Notes: generated by a model from the letters alone, not told the origin. Counted from the stretch's first letter, positions 44,120 through 52,362 are shown. The stretch is DNA of 64,000 nucleotides from Ruminococcus turbiniformis (GCF_020687545.1 NZ_JAJEQX010000002.1:145078-209077), one strand, 5' to 3'. Numbers and translations: made by a program.

Positions 44120-45074
44120 GCCGAAAGGGATTCCAAATAGGTCGCTTTTTGTCCCTCCAATCGCATATCACGCGGGTCATGCGGCGGTCAATGTCAATGC
44201 GAGCCGTTTTACACTCCCTGGGATATTTCTTCGCAGCGCTGAACGCCAGCTTGACAAACAGTGCCGAGCCGACGGGAAGCATGGTCTTGAGCATACCGTC
44301 GGGGAAAACAAAATGCGTGCCGTGCTCATATACGACCGCCTCGACTTCGCAGGAGTGCGGTTTCTCCGCAAGGCGTTTTTCCATGCGGCGGATATATTTT
44401 GCGGTGTCCCAAAGTGCGTCGTCCTCTGCGCCGACAAGAAACAGCTTGCCGCGGATATTCTCGACCTTTATGAATTCCTCCTCGGTAATCGGGTGCGCCG
44501 CTTCAGAGTCGTCAAACAGCTTGCGGGAGGCAATCATATTGCCGGTGCGTTTGGACTCCTCCAAGATTATGCGCCAATAGTCAGGGTGCTGATAGCAAAA
44601 CGGCATGTATGGCAAGGGCTTTCCCTTGTAAGAAAAGAGTGATTCTCCCACCATTGGCCATTCCCTGCAGCCATCCTTTTTGCCCTGCATGAACCCCTGC
44701 CACACAAAGTTGCTGGGTGTCATTGCAATGGTTAGAGAAATGTCGCTGAATATCGATGCTGCCGTCAGGGCGAGGGTACCTGTCGTTGAGGCTCCCGCAA
44801 TGCCTATTTTTTCGTTTCCGTGTAATTTGAGCCATGCCATTGCTTTTTCGATGCGTTCAAGGGGATAGTTGTGATGACCGTAGTCCTTTTTCCCGGGCGA
44901 CATAGTCAATACGTTCACACCGAGGCGAATCAGCCACTTCACCGCAGAGCGCGCCATATAATCCTCGGGGTCGTCGCCGAGCATGGCGATGACGGTGCAG
45001 TCCGATCTGTCCTTGCACGCCCAATACGCGCCGTAAAAGCCATCGCTTTCAACATCAAAGTGGATGTGTTTCAT
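44061..45074 (-). CDS. alpha/beta hydrolase, BAAT / acyl-CoA thioester hydrolase type
   Basis: A 337-residue alpha/beta hydrolase resembling the C-terminal domain of bile-acid-CoA:amino-acid N-acyltransferase and acyl-CoA thioesterases. The nucleophile elbow is GIAGASTTG with Ser near residue 95; an Asp lies in LVGAEDDALW and the His in YEHGTHFVFP. The last 20 residues or so overlap the ATC-hydrolase-like gene and may not be original. AGAGGCG precedes the ATG. In the operon it follows the methyltransferase fragment by 15 bp. The substrate is unknown; acyl transfer or hydrolysis of a thioester or amide is plausible. Confidence 0.82.
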   Translation of the reverse strand: MKHIHFDVESDGFYGAYWACKDRSDCTVIAMLGDDPEDYMARSAVKWLIRLGVNVLTMSPGKKDYGHHNYPLERIEKAMAWLKLHGNEKIGIAGASTTGTLALTAASIFSDISLTIAMTPSNFVWQGFMQGKKDGCREWPMVGESLFSYKGKPLPYMPFCYQHPDYWRIILEESKRTGNMIASRKLFDDSEAAHPITEEEFIKVENIRGKLFLVGAEDDALWDTAKYIRRMEKRLAEKPHSCEVEAVVYEHGTHFVFPDGMLKTMLPVGSALFVKLAFSAAKKYPRECKTARIDIDRRMTRVICDWRDKKRPIWNPFRHVDDVCRLIPKTADGSIRL

Positions 45075-45088
45075 TCAAAACGCCTCTT

Positions 45089-45694
45089 TCAAAAGTTGAT
45101 CTTTACAATCTGCATCTTCATCATTCCGTCGCCGATTTTGGCGAGAAAACGGAAAAAGCCGCTGACGGATGGGTCTTTCAAATCGGTGTAGCCCAGCATA
45201 TAGCCTCGGCTGGTGACCTGCAAGCGGCTATCCCACGCACTGATCTCTTGGGGAGCGTCCGAAACTGCGAAATACGCGCCCACATCTTGAATCTTCGCAC
45301 TTTTAAGCCATGTTTTTGCGATCATCTTCACCGCCGTCCGATTTGCAGCGTCAAACACCAGCACACCGCCGGGGAAGGCGTCTGCCATACCCTGCACAAG
45401 AGCTTTGACCTGCTCGGTCAGGAAGTAATAGAACACGCCGGAGGCAAAGAATACCGCGCCGTTTGAAGAGTCAATTTTTCCAAACCATTCGGTATTGTTC
45501 AAATCGCATGGGATATTTTCCTCACGCTCCCCGGCGGGCAAAAGCTCGTTACGCACGGCTATGACATCGGGAAAGTCCAGATTGTAAATTTTACAGCTGC
45601 CGTTGTCGCAACTTCTCCCGGTGCTGTCCAGCCCGCAGCCCAAATTGACCACCGCCGCATTGGGGTGAGATTTCAGATATGGAATCGTCGTCAC
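45089..45694 (-). pseudogene. leucine-carboxyl-methyltransferase-like protein, N-terminus lost
   Basis: SAM-dependent methyltransferase of the LCMT/PPM family. The SAM-binding motif AAVVNLGCGLDST is only 13 residues from the first possible start, while family members have about 70-80 residues before it. The rest is intact (YNLDFPDVIAVRNELLP, FFASGVFYYFLTEQV). At 45690-45700 the frame changes and the upstream sequence encodes an unrelated hydrolase, so the gene is a 5' truncation fused to the next fragment. GTG at 45694 could still be used. Confidence 0.75.
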
Positions 45695-46100
45695 ACCACA
45701 GTATCTTTTTCAGCGTACCGCCCTTCGACCAATATAGACTCTTGATGGCAAAATACAGAAACGGCGTCATGATACGGCGCGTGCCCTTTCCGATTTGGGC
45801 GAACTGCCCGCCGTCAAAGAAAGCGTGCTCCACGGGCAGCTTCGTCTGCGTCAGAAACGCCATGGCAAGGTCTGCACCGATGGAAGAAGCGACCACCATC
45901 GCCAGCCGCTCCACGCCCTGCCGATGCAGAAAGTCCTCCACCTGCCGTATTTCGTCCAGCTTGCTGACATATTTCTGCCCCTCGCAGTAAACGGTGGAGG
46001 TGGGCAAGATGCAGAAATATCGATCCTGCAAATACCTCGCAATCGGTTCGCTGCTCGCTCCTGTCACACCCATTGCATGAAAGAACAGCACGGCAGTTTT
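45695..46100 (-). pseudogene. alpha/beta hydrolase fragment
   Basis: Reads HGKTAVLFFHAMGVTGASS, LDEIRQVEDFLHRQGVERL and VVASSIGADLAMAFL (nucleophile-elbow-like ASSIG), typical of an alpha/beta hydrolase core. Both ends are broken: upstream it joins a methyltransferase fragment in another frame near 46100, downstream it joins the LCMT-like fragment near 45690 after LKKILWCDD. No start codon with ribosome-binding site is present. Confidence 0.72.
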
Positions 46101-46407
46101 CCCGTGCCTGCCTCATCATATCAGGCGAATAATCGAGACAGGTAATGTCCGCCTCCGGCATAGTCTGATAAACCGGCATGGTCAGAATCCCTGTTCCCAC
46201 CGGCACTTCCAGCAGCTTGCCGGAGAAATGCTCCGGAATACCGGACAGCGCCTTTTCCCGATAGGCGTTGTTTTCCGCCTTGTTCATTGCCCACACCAAG
46301 CGGCACACCGCTTTCCCGCTCAGAGTAGAGCAGGTGATCATGCCGTCATAAAAGTTGTTTCCGCCCGTCATTCGGTACGCACCGCGAATGACTTCTTTTC
46401 GTTCCAT
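46100..46407 (-). pseudogene. class I methyltransferase fragment, C-terminus lost
   Basis: Starts normally with GGAGG before an ATG at 46407 (protein MERKEVIRGAYRM) and encodes the SAM-binding half of a class I methyltransferase: LLEVPVGTGILTMPVY and ITCLDYSPDMMRQARE. After this second SAM motif the homology stops and the sequence continues as the hydrolase fragment in another frame. Only about 103 residues of the expected 200 or more remain. Confidence 0.75.
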
Positions 46408-46451
46408 GGTTCTTCCTCCGTGTTTCAATCAACACACGACCGTTTCCGATC

Positions 46452-47357
46452 TCATTTTTTCAAAATGTCCACGATTTTCGCAAAACCCTCCTTTGCCTCC
46501 TTGAAGATCGGCAGCATACAGTAGCAATGCACCATCTTCGGGCGGGCAGACACCGTATAGGGGACATTTGCCCGTTTGCAAGCGTTTTCAAAATCGGGCA
46601 AAGCACCGTAGAGCACTTCGTCGGCAGAATAGAAGAAGTGGATATCGCCTACGCCGGTAAAATCTCCCCGGGAGCCGGAGAGCATATAGTCCGGCACATT
46701 CTTGCAGCCGTGCCGCATGAACTTCTCCACCGTCACCATAAAGGCATAGTCGATGGAAACGTCCCGTTCATTGAGTGCCTGCATCCGCGCTCTTTCCGCA
46801 TCGTTCCACGGCACCTCGCCGGGGGATACAACGACGATGTGTCTCGGCTGCGGCAGCGGCTCGGGCTGCGCGTTGTTGTGCGCCGCGATCCCCAAAGCCA
46901 GCGCACCGCCGGAGGAAAAGCCGCAAGTACTGACATTTCCGCCGCCATATAGTTTGATCATTCTGCGGTAGCATTCATACGCCATGTCATAGGTCTCGGT
47001 AATACAATGTTCCATACAGAGCGGATAAAACGGGAACCACACATCACAGCCGGTCTTATAGCACAGTTTACGCATCACGGGCAGGTCGCCCTTATCGGGG
47101 CCGATCACCATGCCGCCGCCAAAGAAATAGAGAATCGCGCGCTCGGACGGCTTTGGATGCTCTCGCACGATCAGGCAGGGAAAGCCGTTTACCGCAATCG
47201 TTTCATAATATGCCTTGTGGTCGGTGGGCATAAAAACGCCACGATGCCGGTTCTGCTTTTCAATTTCCTTTCGCAGTGCATCCTCCGACAAGGCGAACAC
47301 CTTTTTCGCGCCGGAGAGCTTGTATACGCTGCGTAAGATAGATGCAAAGATACTCAT
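46452..47357 (-). CDS. alpha/beta hydrolase, acetylesterase/HSL type
   Basis: A 301-residue hydrolase of the hormone-sensitive-lipase group. The oxyanion-hole motif, normally HGGG, reads FFGGGMVIG; the nucleophile elbow is CGFSSGGALAL (Ser near 151) and the C-terminal His is in KMVHCYCML. An Asp partner probably lies in FYSADEVLYG. It appears complete, with GAGGGGG before the ATG. It is the third gene of the minus-strand operon. Likely to cleave an ester or amide of a small molecule; substrate unknown. Confidence 0.85.
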   Translation of the reverse strand: MSIFASILRSVYKLSGAKKVFALSEDALRKEIEKQNRHRGVFMPTDHKAYYETIAVNGFPCLIVREHPKPSERAILYFFGGGMVIGPDKGDLPVMRKLCYKTGCDVWFPFYPLCMEHCITETYDMAYECYRRMIKLYGGGNVSTCGFSSGGALALGIAAHNNAQPEPLPQPRHIVVVSPGEVPWNDAERARMQALNERDVSIDYAFMVTVEKFMRHGCKNVPDYMLSGSRGDFTGVGDIHFFYSADEVLYGALPDFENACKRANVPYTVSARPKMVHCYCMLPIFKEAKEGFAKIVDILKK

Positions 47358-47369
47358 GATTTAGCCCCC

Positions 47370-47975
47370 TCATTTCCACGCCGTAATGCAGAGCCAGCTT
47401 TTCTTTTTGTGTATCTGCACATCGTGAAAGCCCGCCTGCTCCAGATACGTCTTCAGCTCGGCGTCTTTGTAGATGGTCATGCCGCCGATGATCTCCGTCC
47501 ACTTCTCATCCTTGTCCGTATCGCCGTTGCTTTCGTTGCAGATGAGTAATGTCCCGCCGGGCTTCAGCACCCGGTAAACCTCCCGGAAGCACTGCGGCAG
47601 ATCGGGCCAGAAATAGACGGTTTCAAAGGCCGTTACCGCATCGAACCAGTCCTTTGCGAAAATGATACGCTCCACGCTGCCCTGCCACACCACGCAGCGC
47701 CCCTCCTGAATTGCGGCTCGGTTGAGGCTTCGAGCCTTCTCCACACTGACGGTCGAGTAGTCGATGCCCTTCACGATACCCTCCGGGCATTTTTTCAGAA
47801 GTCTCTTGATGTTCGCCCCTCCGCCGCAGCCGCAGTCCAACACCTTGGCGTCCGGAGTAAGCTCCAAAAAGCGAAGTCCCCACCGTGCCACAGGACTGTG
47901 CCCCAGGTTCATCATGGCGACCATGATTTTCCCGCCAAGCCCCACAGGCTTTCTGGTGTTCTCAAAAAATGACAT
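47370..47975 (-). CDS. class I SAM-dependent methyltransferase
   Basis: A 201-residue methyltransferase of the UbiE/type-11 fold, apparently intact. SAM motif I is AKVLDCGCGGGANIKRLL, motif II GIDYSTVSVEKAR, and the later segments ETVYFWPDL and FREVYRVLKPGGTLLICNE are typical. GAGGTG precedes the ATG. It starts 5 bp after the shortened methyltransferase gene and lies 12 bp before the esterase, so all are co-transcribed. The acceptor atom and substrate are not predictable. Confidence 0.9.
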   Translation of the reverse strand: MSFFENTRKPVGLGGKIMVAMMNLGHSPVARWGLRFLELTPDAKVLDCGCGGGANIKRLLKKCPEGIVKGIDYSTVSVEKARSLNRAAIQEGRCVVWQGSVERIIFAKDWFDAVTAFETVYFWPDLPQCFREVYRVLKPGGTLLICNESNGDTDKDEKWTEIIGGMTIYKDAELKTYLEQAGFHDVQIHKKKSWLCITAWK

Positions 47976-47979
47976 CTTA

Positions 47980-48423
47980 TCACACCTCCGATTTCACACA
48001 TTCCGCATAGGTCAGCGGGAAGGACGCCTTTAGAACAGCGCTTTTCCGCACCGTCCAGCCGTTTTGCCGTAGGAAGCGCAGGTATTCCTCGCTCGTCCAC
48101 TTGCTACGGAGAGGGAAGCCTGCCATCCTCATAAAAAATGCCCTGACCATGCCGGAAAACGAGTTTCCGGCATGGGTGAAGGTCGGCGCAATCAACACGC
48201 CGCCATCCTTCAGCACCCGGCGAATCTCGGCAAGGGCCTTCTCCGGCTGCGGCACGATGTGCTTTGCAATCAATCCCGTGCCGGTAGCAAGCTCCAGCAC
48301 CGTCTTGTGCCGCACGACCGGCCGGATCAGCTCATACATCTCGTCATACGCCGCCCGATCCTTTCGCATAAAGCGGTCGTAACGTCCGGCATTTTTGTCC
48401 CAGAAATTCTTGTGTTCCTGCAT
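47980..48423 (-). CDS. class I methyltransferase with internal deletion
   Basis: A 147-residue protein that starts and ends like a type-11 methyltransferase (FWDKNAGRYDRFM, TVLELATGTGLIAKHI at motif I, ALAEIRRVLKDGGVLIAP) but lacks about 50 residues between motif I and the EIRRVLK segment, which normally carry motifs II and III. The deletion is in frame, so the protein may be made, but SAM binding should be poor. The ATG at 48423 follows AAAGGA by 9 nt. First gene of the operon; two GTTAG-N6-CTAAC palindromes lie just upstream. Confidence 0.8.
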   Translation of the reverse strand: MQEHKNFWDKNAGRYDRFMRKDRAAYDEMYELIRPVVRHKTVLELATGTGLIAKHIVPQPEKALAEIRRVLKDGGVLIAPTFTHAGNSFSGMVRAFFMRMAGFPLRSKWTSEEYLRFLRQNGWTVRKSAVLKASFPLTYAECVKSEV

Positions 48424-48442
48424 CGCTATCATTCCTTTCAAT

Positions 48443-48494
48443 GTTAGATTAACCTAACCGATGCGTGCATTCGAGAGGTTAGATGACGCTAACC
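48443..48494 (-). promoter_or_regulatory. paired GTTAG-N6-CTAAC operators before the operon
   Basis: GTTAG-N6-CTAAC at 48443-48458 and GGTTAG-N6-CTAACC at 48477-48494 are inverted repeats with the same spacing, 34 bp apart. They lie between the second tetR and the methyltransferase operon and are probable regulator sites. Confidence 0.65.
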
Positions 48495-48506
48495 GTTGTA
48501 TCTTGG

Positions 48507-48531
48507 AAAAGCCGCATCTCTGCGGCCTTTC
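48507..48531 (-). terminator. terminator of the second tetR
   Basis: In the minus direction CCGCA pairs with TGCGG, extended by AAAG with CTTT around one bulge, and followed by TTTTCC. Confidence 0.65.
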
Positions 48532-48534
48532 GGC

Positions 48535-49113
48535 TTATTCAAATAGCTCCCTGCAAGCTCCGTACACCAGCGTTTCCAGCACCTGCGGATACAACTCCCC
48601 AATCTGCTCCTTATGGGAAACTGTGAGGATCAGTCCCCGCACCGTCGCGGCAGCCAAAGAAGCGCCGCGCCTTGGCATCAAATCATATTTTTCCAAGAGC
48701 TGACGAATATGCGTTTCGTCATCGTGGTAATGTTCCTTTTTGACGCCCTCCGGCAATCTCTGTAAAAGCAACTTGGCGTCATGTTCAATGAAAACCATGT
48801 CGCCAGTATCAGACAGCCGCCGGCAGACGGCAAGAACCGCCTTTGCCGCACGCTCAGACGGCGGCAAGCCGTCAGATTCACACAGCGCGCGGTCGGCCAC
48901 CTCGTAAAGCTCGGCGTGGATGCCCTCCAAAACCGTGAAGAAAAGCATTTCCTTGGATTCGTAGAATTTATAGAACGAGCCCTTCGCAATGCCGACCGCC
49001 TTCGTCAGCTGATCCACGGAGGTTTTCTTCATCCCCAGCGTGACAGCGCAACGCCTCGTTTCCTTCAGCAACGCCTTGCGGAGCTGCTCAGTCTCGTAAT
49101 CGGTAAAAGCCAA
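48535..49113 (-). CDS. TetR/AcrR-family regulator of the hydrolase operon
   Basis: A 192-residue TetR-type protein. The helix-turn-helix is KKTSVDQLTKAVGIAKGSFYKFYESKEMLF (residues about 28-57); the remainder is the ligand-binding domain. The start is a TTG with AAGGAGG 7 nt upstream. The promoter's -10 box lies inside a 10-bp-arm palindrome, so it is most likely self-repressed. It is unrelated in sequence to the TetR at 36104. Its place directly before the methyltransferase operon, on the same strand, makes it the probable regulator of that operon. Confidence 0.92.
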   Translation of the reverse strand: MAFTDYETEQLRKALLKETRRCAVTLGMKKTSVDQLTKAVGIAKGSFYKFYESKEMLFFTVLEGIHAELYEVADRALCESDGLPPSERAAKAVLAVCRRLSDTGDMVFIEHDAKLLLQRLPEGVKKEHYHDDETHIRQLLEKYDLMPRRGASLAAATVRGLILTVSHKEQIGELYPQVLETLVYGACRELFE

Positions 49114-49128
49114 GGTCGCACCTCCTTA

Positions 49129-49186
49129 AATATGACCATTTCGGTTCTTCTGGTCATATTATACCGCGCTTTTTTCTGGTTTGCAA
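49129..49186 (-). promoter_or_regulatory. promoter and palindromic operator of the second tetR
   Basis: TTGCAA (49181-49186), 17 bp, TATAAT (49158-49163). The perfect inverted repeat AATATGACCA-N12-TGGTCATATT (49129-49160) overlaps the -10 box and the transcription start. Confidence 0.85.
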
Positions 49187-49290
49187 TGGGTGTGGAGAAA
49201 AAATCGCTAATCAAAAGGAGTGCAGTGTTGCAGAAAGAGACGACGGAATTCCGGTAATCGTTGTCGCCACTGTAAAAGAAACTATATCGT

Positions 49291-49335
49291 AAAAAGGCAT
49301 CAGAACGAAGCATCCAAACGCTGCGTTCTGATACC
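49291..49335 (-). terminator. orphan terminator-like hairpin
   Basis: In the minus direction GGTATCAGAACG pairs with CGTTCTGATGCC (one G-U) and is followed by TTTTTA. No gene ends here on the minus strand, so it is probably left from lost sequence. Apart from this and the operator above, the 49190-49450 interval holds nothing I recognise. Confidence 0.6.
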
Positions 49336-49455
49336 CATTTTGTTTCATATTGCACGGATGGATTGATTACAAGAAAAAAACATCATATAACATGATTTAT
49401 ATGGTTATTTAAGTGAGCGGTAGCACATCTTAAAACGAAGTAGAGGTGATGTGCA

Positions 49456-49785
49456 GTGAATAATCCGCTTGATTTATTTGCGTGGAAACTGCGGGCGGAG
49501 TGAAAACGGCAGCATTTGACGCAGAAGGCGTTAGCTGAACGGCTCCACATGAGTGTCCGCACAATCATTGAGATAGAGAAATGTAAAAGCAACCCCAAAT
49601 TTGAAACCGTGGCGCTTTTGGCAAAAGAATTGAATATCAGCCTAGATGCCGCAATCTTCCCCGACATGGTGACCGGGACCGTCTCAAAGACAGTCATTGA
49701 TTTCTTTGCGGGGAAAAGTGAGGCGGAGATCCAGAAGTATATCGCACTCTGCAAACAGGCGGAGACCTTCCAAAAAGACAAATAA
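49456..49785 (+). pseudogene. XRE-family regulator with in-frame TGA
   Basis: The complete family sequence can be read from a GTG at 49456 with AGAGGTGAT upstream (NNPLDLFAWKLRAE), but codon 16 is TGA (49501-49503), where homologues usually have Arg or Gly. Reading resumes in the same frame: LTQKALAERLHMSVRTIIE, the helix-turn-helix, then SNPKFETVALLAKELNISL and a C-terminal extension. Such small regulators are common in clostridial conjugative elements. A TTG at 49516 could start an 89-residue product that still holds the helix-turn-helix, so some activity may remain. Confidence 0.75.
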
Positions 49786-49825
49786 CGCGGTCGGGTTTGA
49801 TGTGCCCGACCGCGTTACTGTTTTT
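49784..49825 (+). terminator. terminator of the XRE gene
   Basis: AACGCGGTCGGG pairs perfectly with CCCGACCGCGTT (12 bp), followed by ACTGTTTTT. Confidence 0.88.
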
Positions 49826-49887
49826 ACCCATCTTCATGCGGGCAAATTGATTTTTTATGTGAAATCGTCTTGAAGCTGCGCTTACTA

Positions 49888-50031
49888 TTAGGGGCACAGT
49901 TCATTTATGTGTTTTAAAACTTCGTAGTCTAACGTTACAGGTACCGGTGTTTTGTGTTCCCCAATTATGGCCTGTTTCTCTGATAACACCTTCCCGGAAG
50001 CCGTAGACACATCCAGGGGAGGAGAATCCAA
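49888..50031 (-). other. 47-codon open frame directly after the small membrane gene
   Basis: After the TAA that ends the 58-residue protein, the same frame continues TTG (50031) to TAA (49888). The encoded peptide (SGKVLSEKQAIIGEHKTPVP in its middle, then LDYEVLKHINELCP) looks like real protein sequence, not noise. It has GGAG-like sequence only inside itself. It could be a C-terminal remnant, a leaderless small ORF or a stop-codon readthrough product. No family recognised. Confidence 0.35.
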
Positions 50032-50208
50032 TTAGTTCAGAAACAAGAAGGTAAGGGCAATATATCCCAGCACCGCTACAAACAGAACGCCAAGAACACA
50101 GACCACAGCAATCCGCAAGCCCTTATGGATCTTCTCTCTACACAAGATCAGTACCAAGATGCCCGTCGCTATGATAAGCAGGGCAATTCCTGCTACCCAC
50201 AGCTCCAT
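50032..50208 (-). CDS. 58-residue two-helix membrane protein
   Basis: A short protein with GGGGG 7 nt before the ATG at 50208. It has a first helix (about residues 4-20, WVAGIALLIIATGILVLIL), a basic loop CREKIHKGLR and a second helix (VVCVLGVLFVAVLGYIALTF). The open frame upstream overlaps the end of the DUF2207 gene in the antisense-free Gly-rich zone and is not part of it. It follows lemA and DUF2207 and may belong to the same unit. Function unknown. Confidence 0.7.
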   Translation of the reverse strand: MELWVAGIALLIIATGILVLILCREKIHKGLRIAVVCVLGVLFVAVLGYIALTFLFLN

Positions 50209-50257
50209 ACGCATTCCCCCTTTATGCAACAAGTTTGCAGATGCAAATGCATGGATT

Positions 50258-51964
50258 TTACCAGCTTCCGCCGCCGCCACCGCCGGATCCGCCGCCGGAA
50301 ACGCCGCCACCGCCACCGCTGCTGGACCCGCCGCCAGACGAGCTCTGCCGCGGTGCAGAGGTCATGGCGCTGGCCGCACTGCTCAGTGTCCGATCCATGG
50401 CGTGCCACATGGTAGCAGCCGTAAATACATCATGTCCGCTGTACCACTCGGGTGGTTCAATAGCAATGTTTTCAAACTGATTTACCCATTTGTCCGACAC
50501 ATCCAGCACATAGGCAAAGGGCAGGATGTTGTAAAAATATTTCGGATCTTCATGAACAAGCATTTCCAGCCGATCTTTTTCCGCCGTTTCCAAAAACTTC
50601 TTGAACCCTGTTATCTTCTCCAGATTCCTGTGGCTCTCGTCTGTGCGCTGGCTGATATACCGCGCAAGCCAAAAGGCTGCGGCAAGAATCGGCAGTCCGA
50701 TTACAAACGGAATAAACCGCTCGTTCCCGCCCAGGATATTGGCAAGTATCACAACATCAAGAACAAAGCAGGCAATTACAAGCAACCAACAAAGGAGCTG
50801 CCACCGCGCGGAGGTCAGGGAATGTATGCGGCCCTTTTCTCCGGAATAACCGTAATTAGAGGATATCTGATTCAGGGTGCGATAGAATTTATTCCTGAGA
50901 TCGCTCCCGGTAACCATGTCTTTGCCGCTTTCAAAGAGACCTTCAAAAAACCTTTTTTTATCCTCGTCAAGATCATGGGGATACGGCTTTATACGCTCGA
51001 TGCGGTACGCACCGCTCCCCTCCTCGTCGCCGTCATGAATGGCAATATAGCCCTCGTTTGCCAGCTCAATGAGCAGGGCGACTATATCTTTTTTCGGCAG
51101 CTTTCCTTTATACCAATACGCTACGTCTGCACTGTTCATGCCCTCGGGCGGATAAAATTCAACGGTCTCAATGACCTTCTTTTCCCTGCCGTATTTGAGC
51201 CATATGATAAATACAAAAATAAGGCACGCAAGAGGGATAAGCGCCATGGTGCTGAGCTTTAACATATGCAGAACCTGGTTGAAGTAGAAATAACCCTCCT
51301 CAAGCTCCAGTCTTACGGTCAGGGCCTGATATGGCTCCAGTTCCTCCCAGAGGAAGCCTTCAATCTCCAGCCCATCCGTGTAATATTCTACGATATCCGA
51401 ACCGGTAAACCCGTATCCGCCTGTTGAAAAGCCCAGCAGGCTGCTGTCGAACTCCTTCGGCATGGTGATTGTAAAGCTCACGAAGTCGATATAGGTACCC
51501 CAGCCGTCGCCAATAATGTTGAAGTACAACTCATCATAGCCGTCCGCCACATCCTGCCCAAGCACATAGTCATAGGAGATTGTATAATGCTTGTCGCCGG
51601 TAACGGTAGTATCAGCATCGCCAATCTGCAAAATGAGGTCGCTGTTTTGCGTGGACTTTTCATAATCCTCGCTGCAGTAAATGTCACGGACCTTCGCCCG
51701 TGTGACTGCTGTGGAGCCGTCGGCCCGCACGACCTCGTTCCGCGTTGGGATAGTTCTGTAAATACCGTGCCGCGCCTCATTGAAATAGACGTCTATTTCT
51801 TCCTTGATGCTGAGTACATTATCCTCGGACACATCAATATCCACATGATAAGCGGTGATATAATAAGGTTCCTCGGGATGATCTGCAGCCTGCGCCGGAA
51901 AAACCGCTGCCGACATCATTACAAGCAATAAAATTAAAGAAAAAATCACTTTACACTTTTTCAT
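50258..51964 (-). CDS. DUF2207 membrane protein
   Basis: A 568-residue envelope protein of the DUF2207 family. A signal peptide (residues 1-26, ending AQA) leads to an extracellular beta-rich DUF2207 domain with ARHGIYRTIP, the family's conserved stretch. One membrane helix (about 237-257) is followed by a cytoplasmic winged-helix-like part (IVALLIELANEGYI), two further helices near 400-440, and a Gly/Ser-rich tail ending GGGGGGSW, characteristic of the family. The ATG overlaps the lemA stop (TGATG). DUF2207 and LemA genes often occur together; their joint role is not known. Confidence 0.9.
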   Translation of the reverse strand: MKKCKVIFSLILLLVMMSAAVFPAQAADHPEEPYYITAYHVDIDVSEDNVLSIKEEIDVYFNEARHGIYRTIPTRNEVVRADGSTAVTRAKVRDIYCSEDYEKSTQNSDLILQIGDADTTVTGDKHYTISYDYVLGQDVADGYDELYFNIIGDGWGTYIDFVSFTITMPKEFDSSLLGFSTGGYGFTGSDIVEYYTDGLEIEGFLWEELEPYQALTVRLELEEGYFYFNQVLHMLKLSTMALIPLACLIFVFIIWLKYGREKKVIETVEFYPPEGMNSADVAYWYKGKLPKKDIVALLIELANEGYIAIHDGDEEGSGAYRIERIKPYPHDLDEDKKRFFEGLFESGKDMVTGSDLRNKFYRTLNQISSNYGYSGEKGRIHSLTSARWQLLCWLLVIACFVLDVVILANILGGNERFIPFVIGLPILAAAFWLARYISQRTDESHRNLEKITGFKKFLETAEKDRLEMLVHEDPKYFYNILPFAYVLDVSDKWVNQFENIAIEPPEWYSGHDVFTAATMWHAMDRTLSSAASAMTSAPRQSSSGGGSSSGGGGGVSGGGSGGGGGGSW

Positions 51965-52362
51965 CAGAATTGCACCCTTACCGCTTCCTTTTCCGTCTCA
52001 TCTTCTATGACAAACATCTGGCGCTTACCGAATTTGAACATATTTGCCACAATAGAGGACGGAAACATCTCTGTTTTATTGTTGTAATTCCGGACAACGG
52101 CGTTATAATACTTTCTTGCGTTGGCAATATCCTCTTCCGTTCTCTGAAGCTGGTTGTTCAGGTCAAGAAAGTTTTGGTTTGCCTTCAAATCCGGGTATTG
52201 CTCCGCAAGCACATGAATGGCGGCAAGTCCTCTGGCAAGTTCCGTATTGGCCTGCAGCTTCTGCTCTTCTGTCATATCTGTGTAGCGCATATTGCGGGCA
52301 GAAATCACGTTTTGAAGCGTCTGCGCTTCGTGCTTTGCATAACCCTTTACGCTTTCCACAAG
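51964..52362 (-). pseudogene. LemA-family protein, 5' end replaced
   Basis: The C-terminal 130 residues or so of LemA are intact: LVESVKGYAKHE, SARNMRYTDMTEEQK, YPDLKANQNFLDLNNQL and YNAVVRNYNNKTEMFPSSIVA. The N-terminal membrane helix and the conserved RRxDLIPN part before LVESVKG are missing. At about 52357-52362 the sequence switches to a relaxase gene on the opposite strand. No start codon with ribosome-binding site is left, so LemA is probably not made, which may also disturb translation of the coupled DUF2207 gene. Confidence 0.85.
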
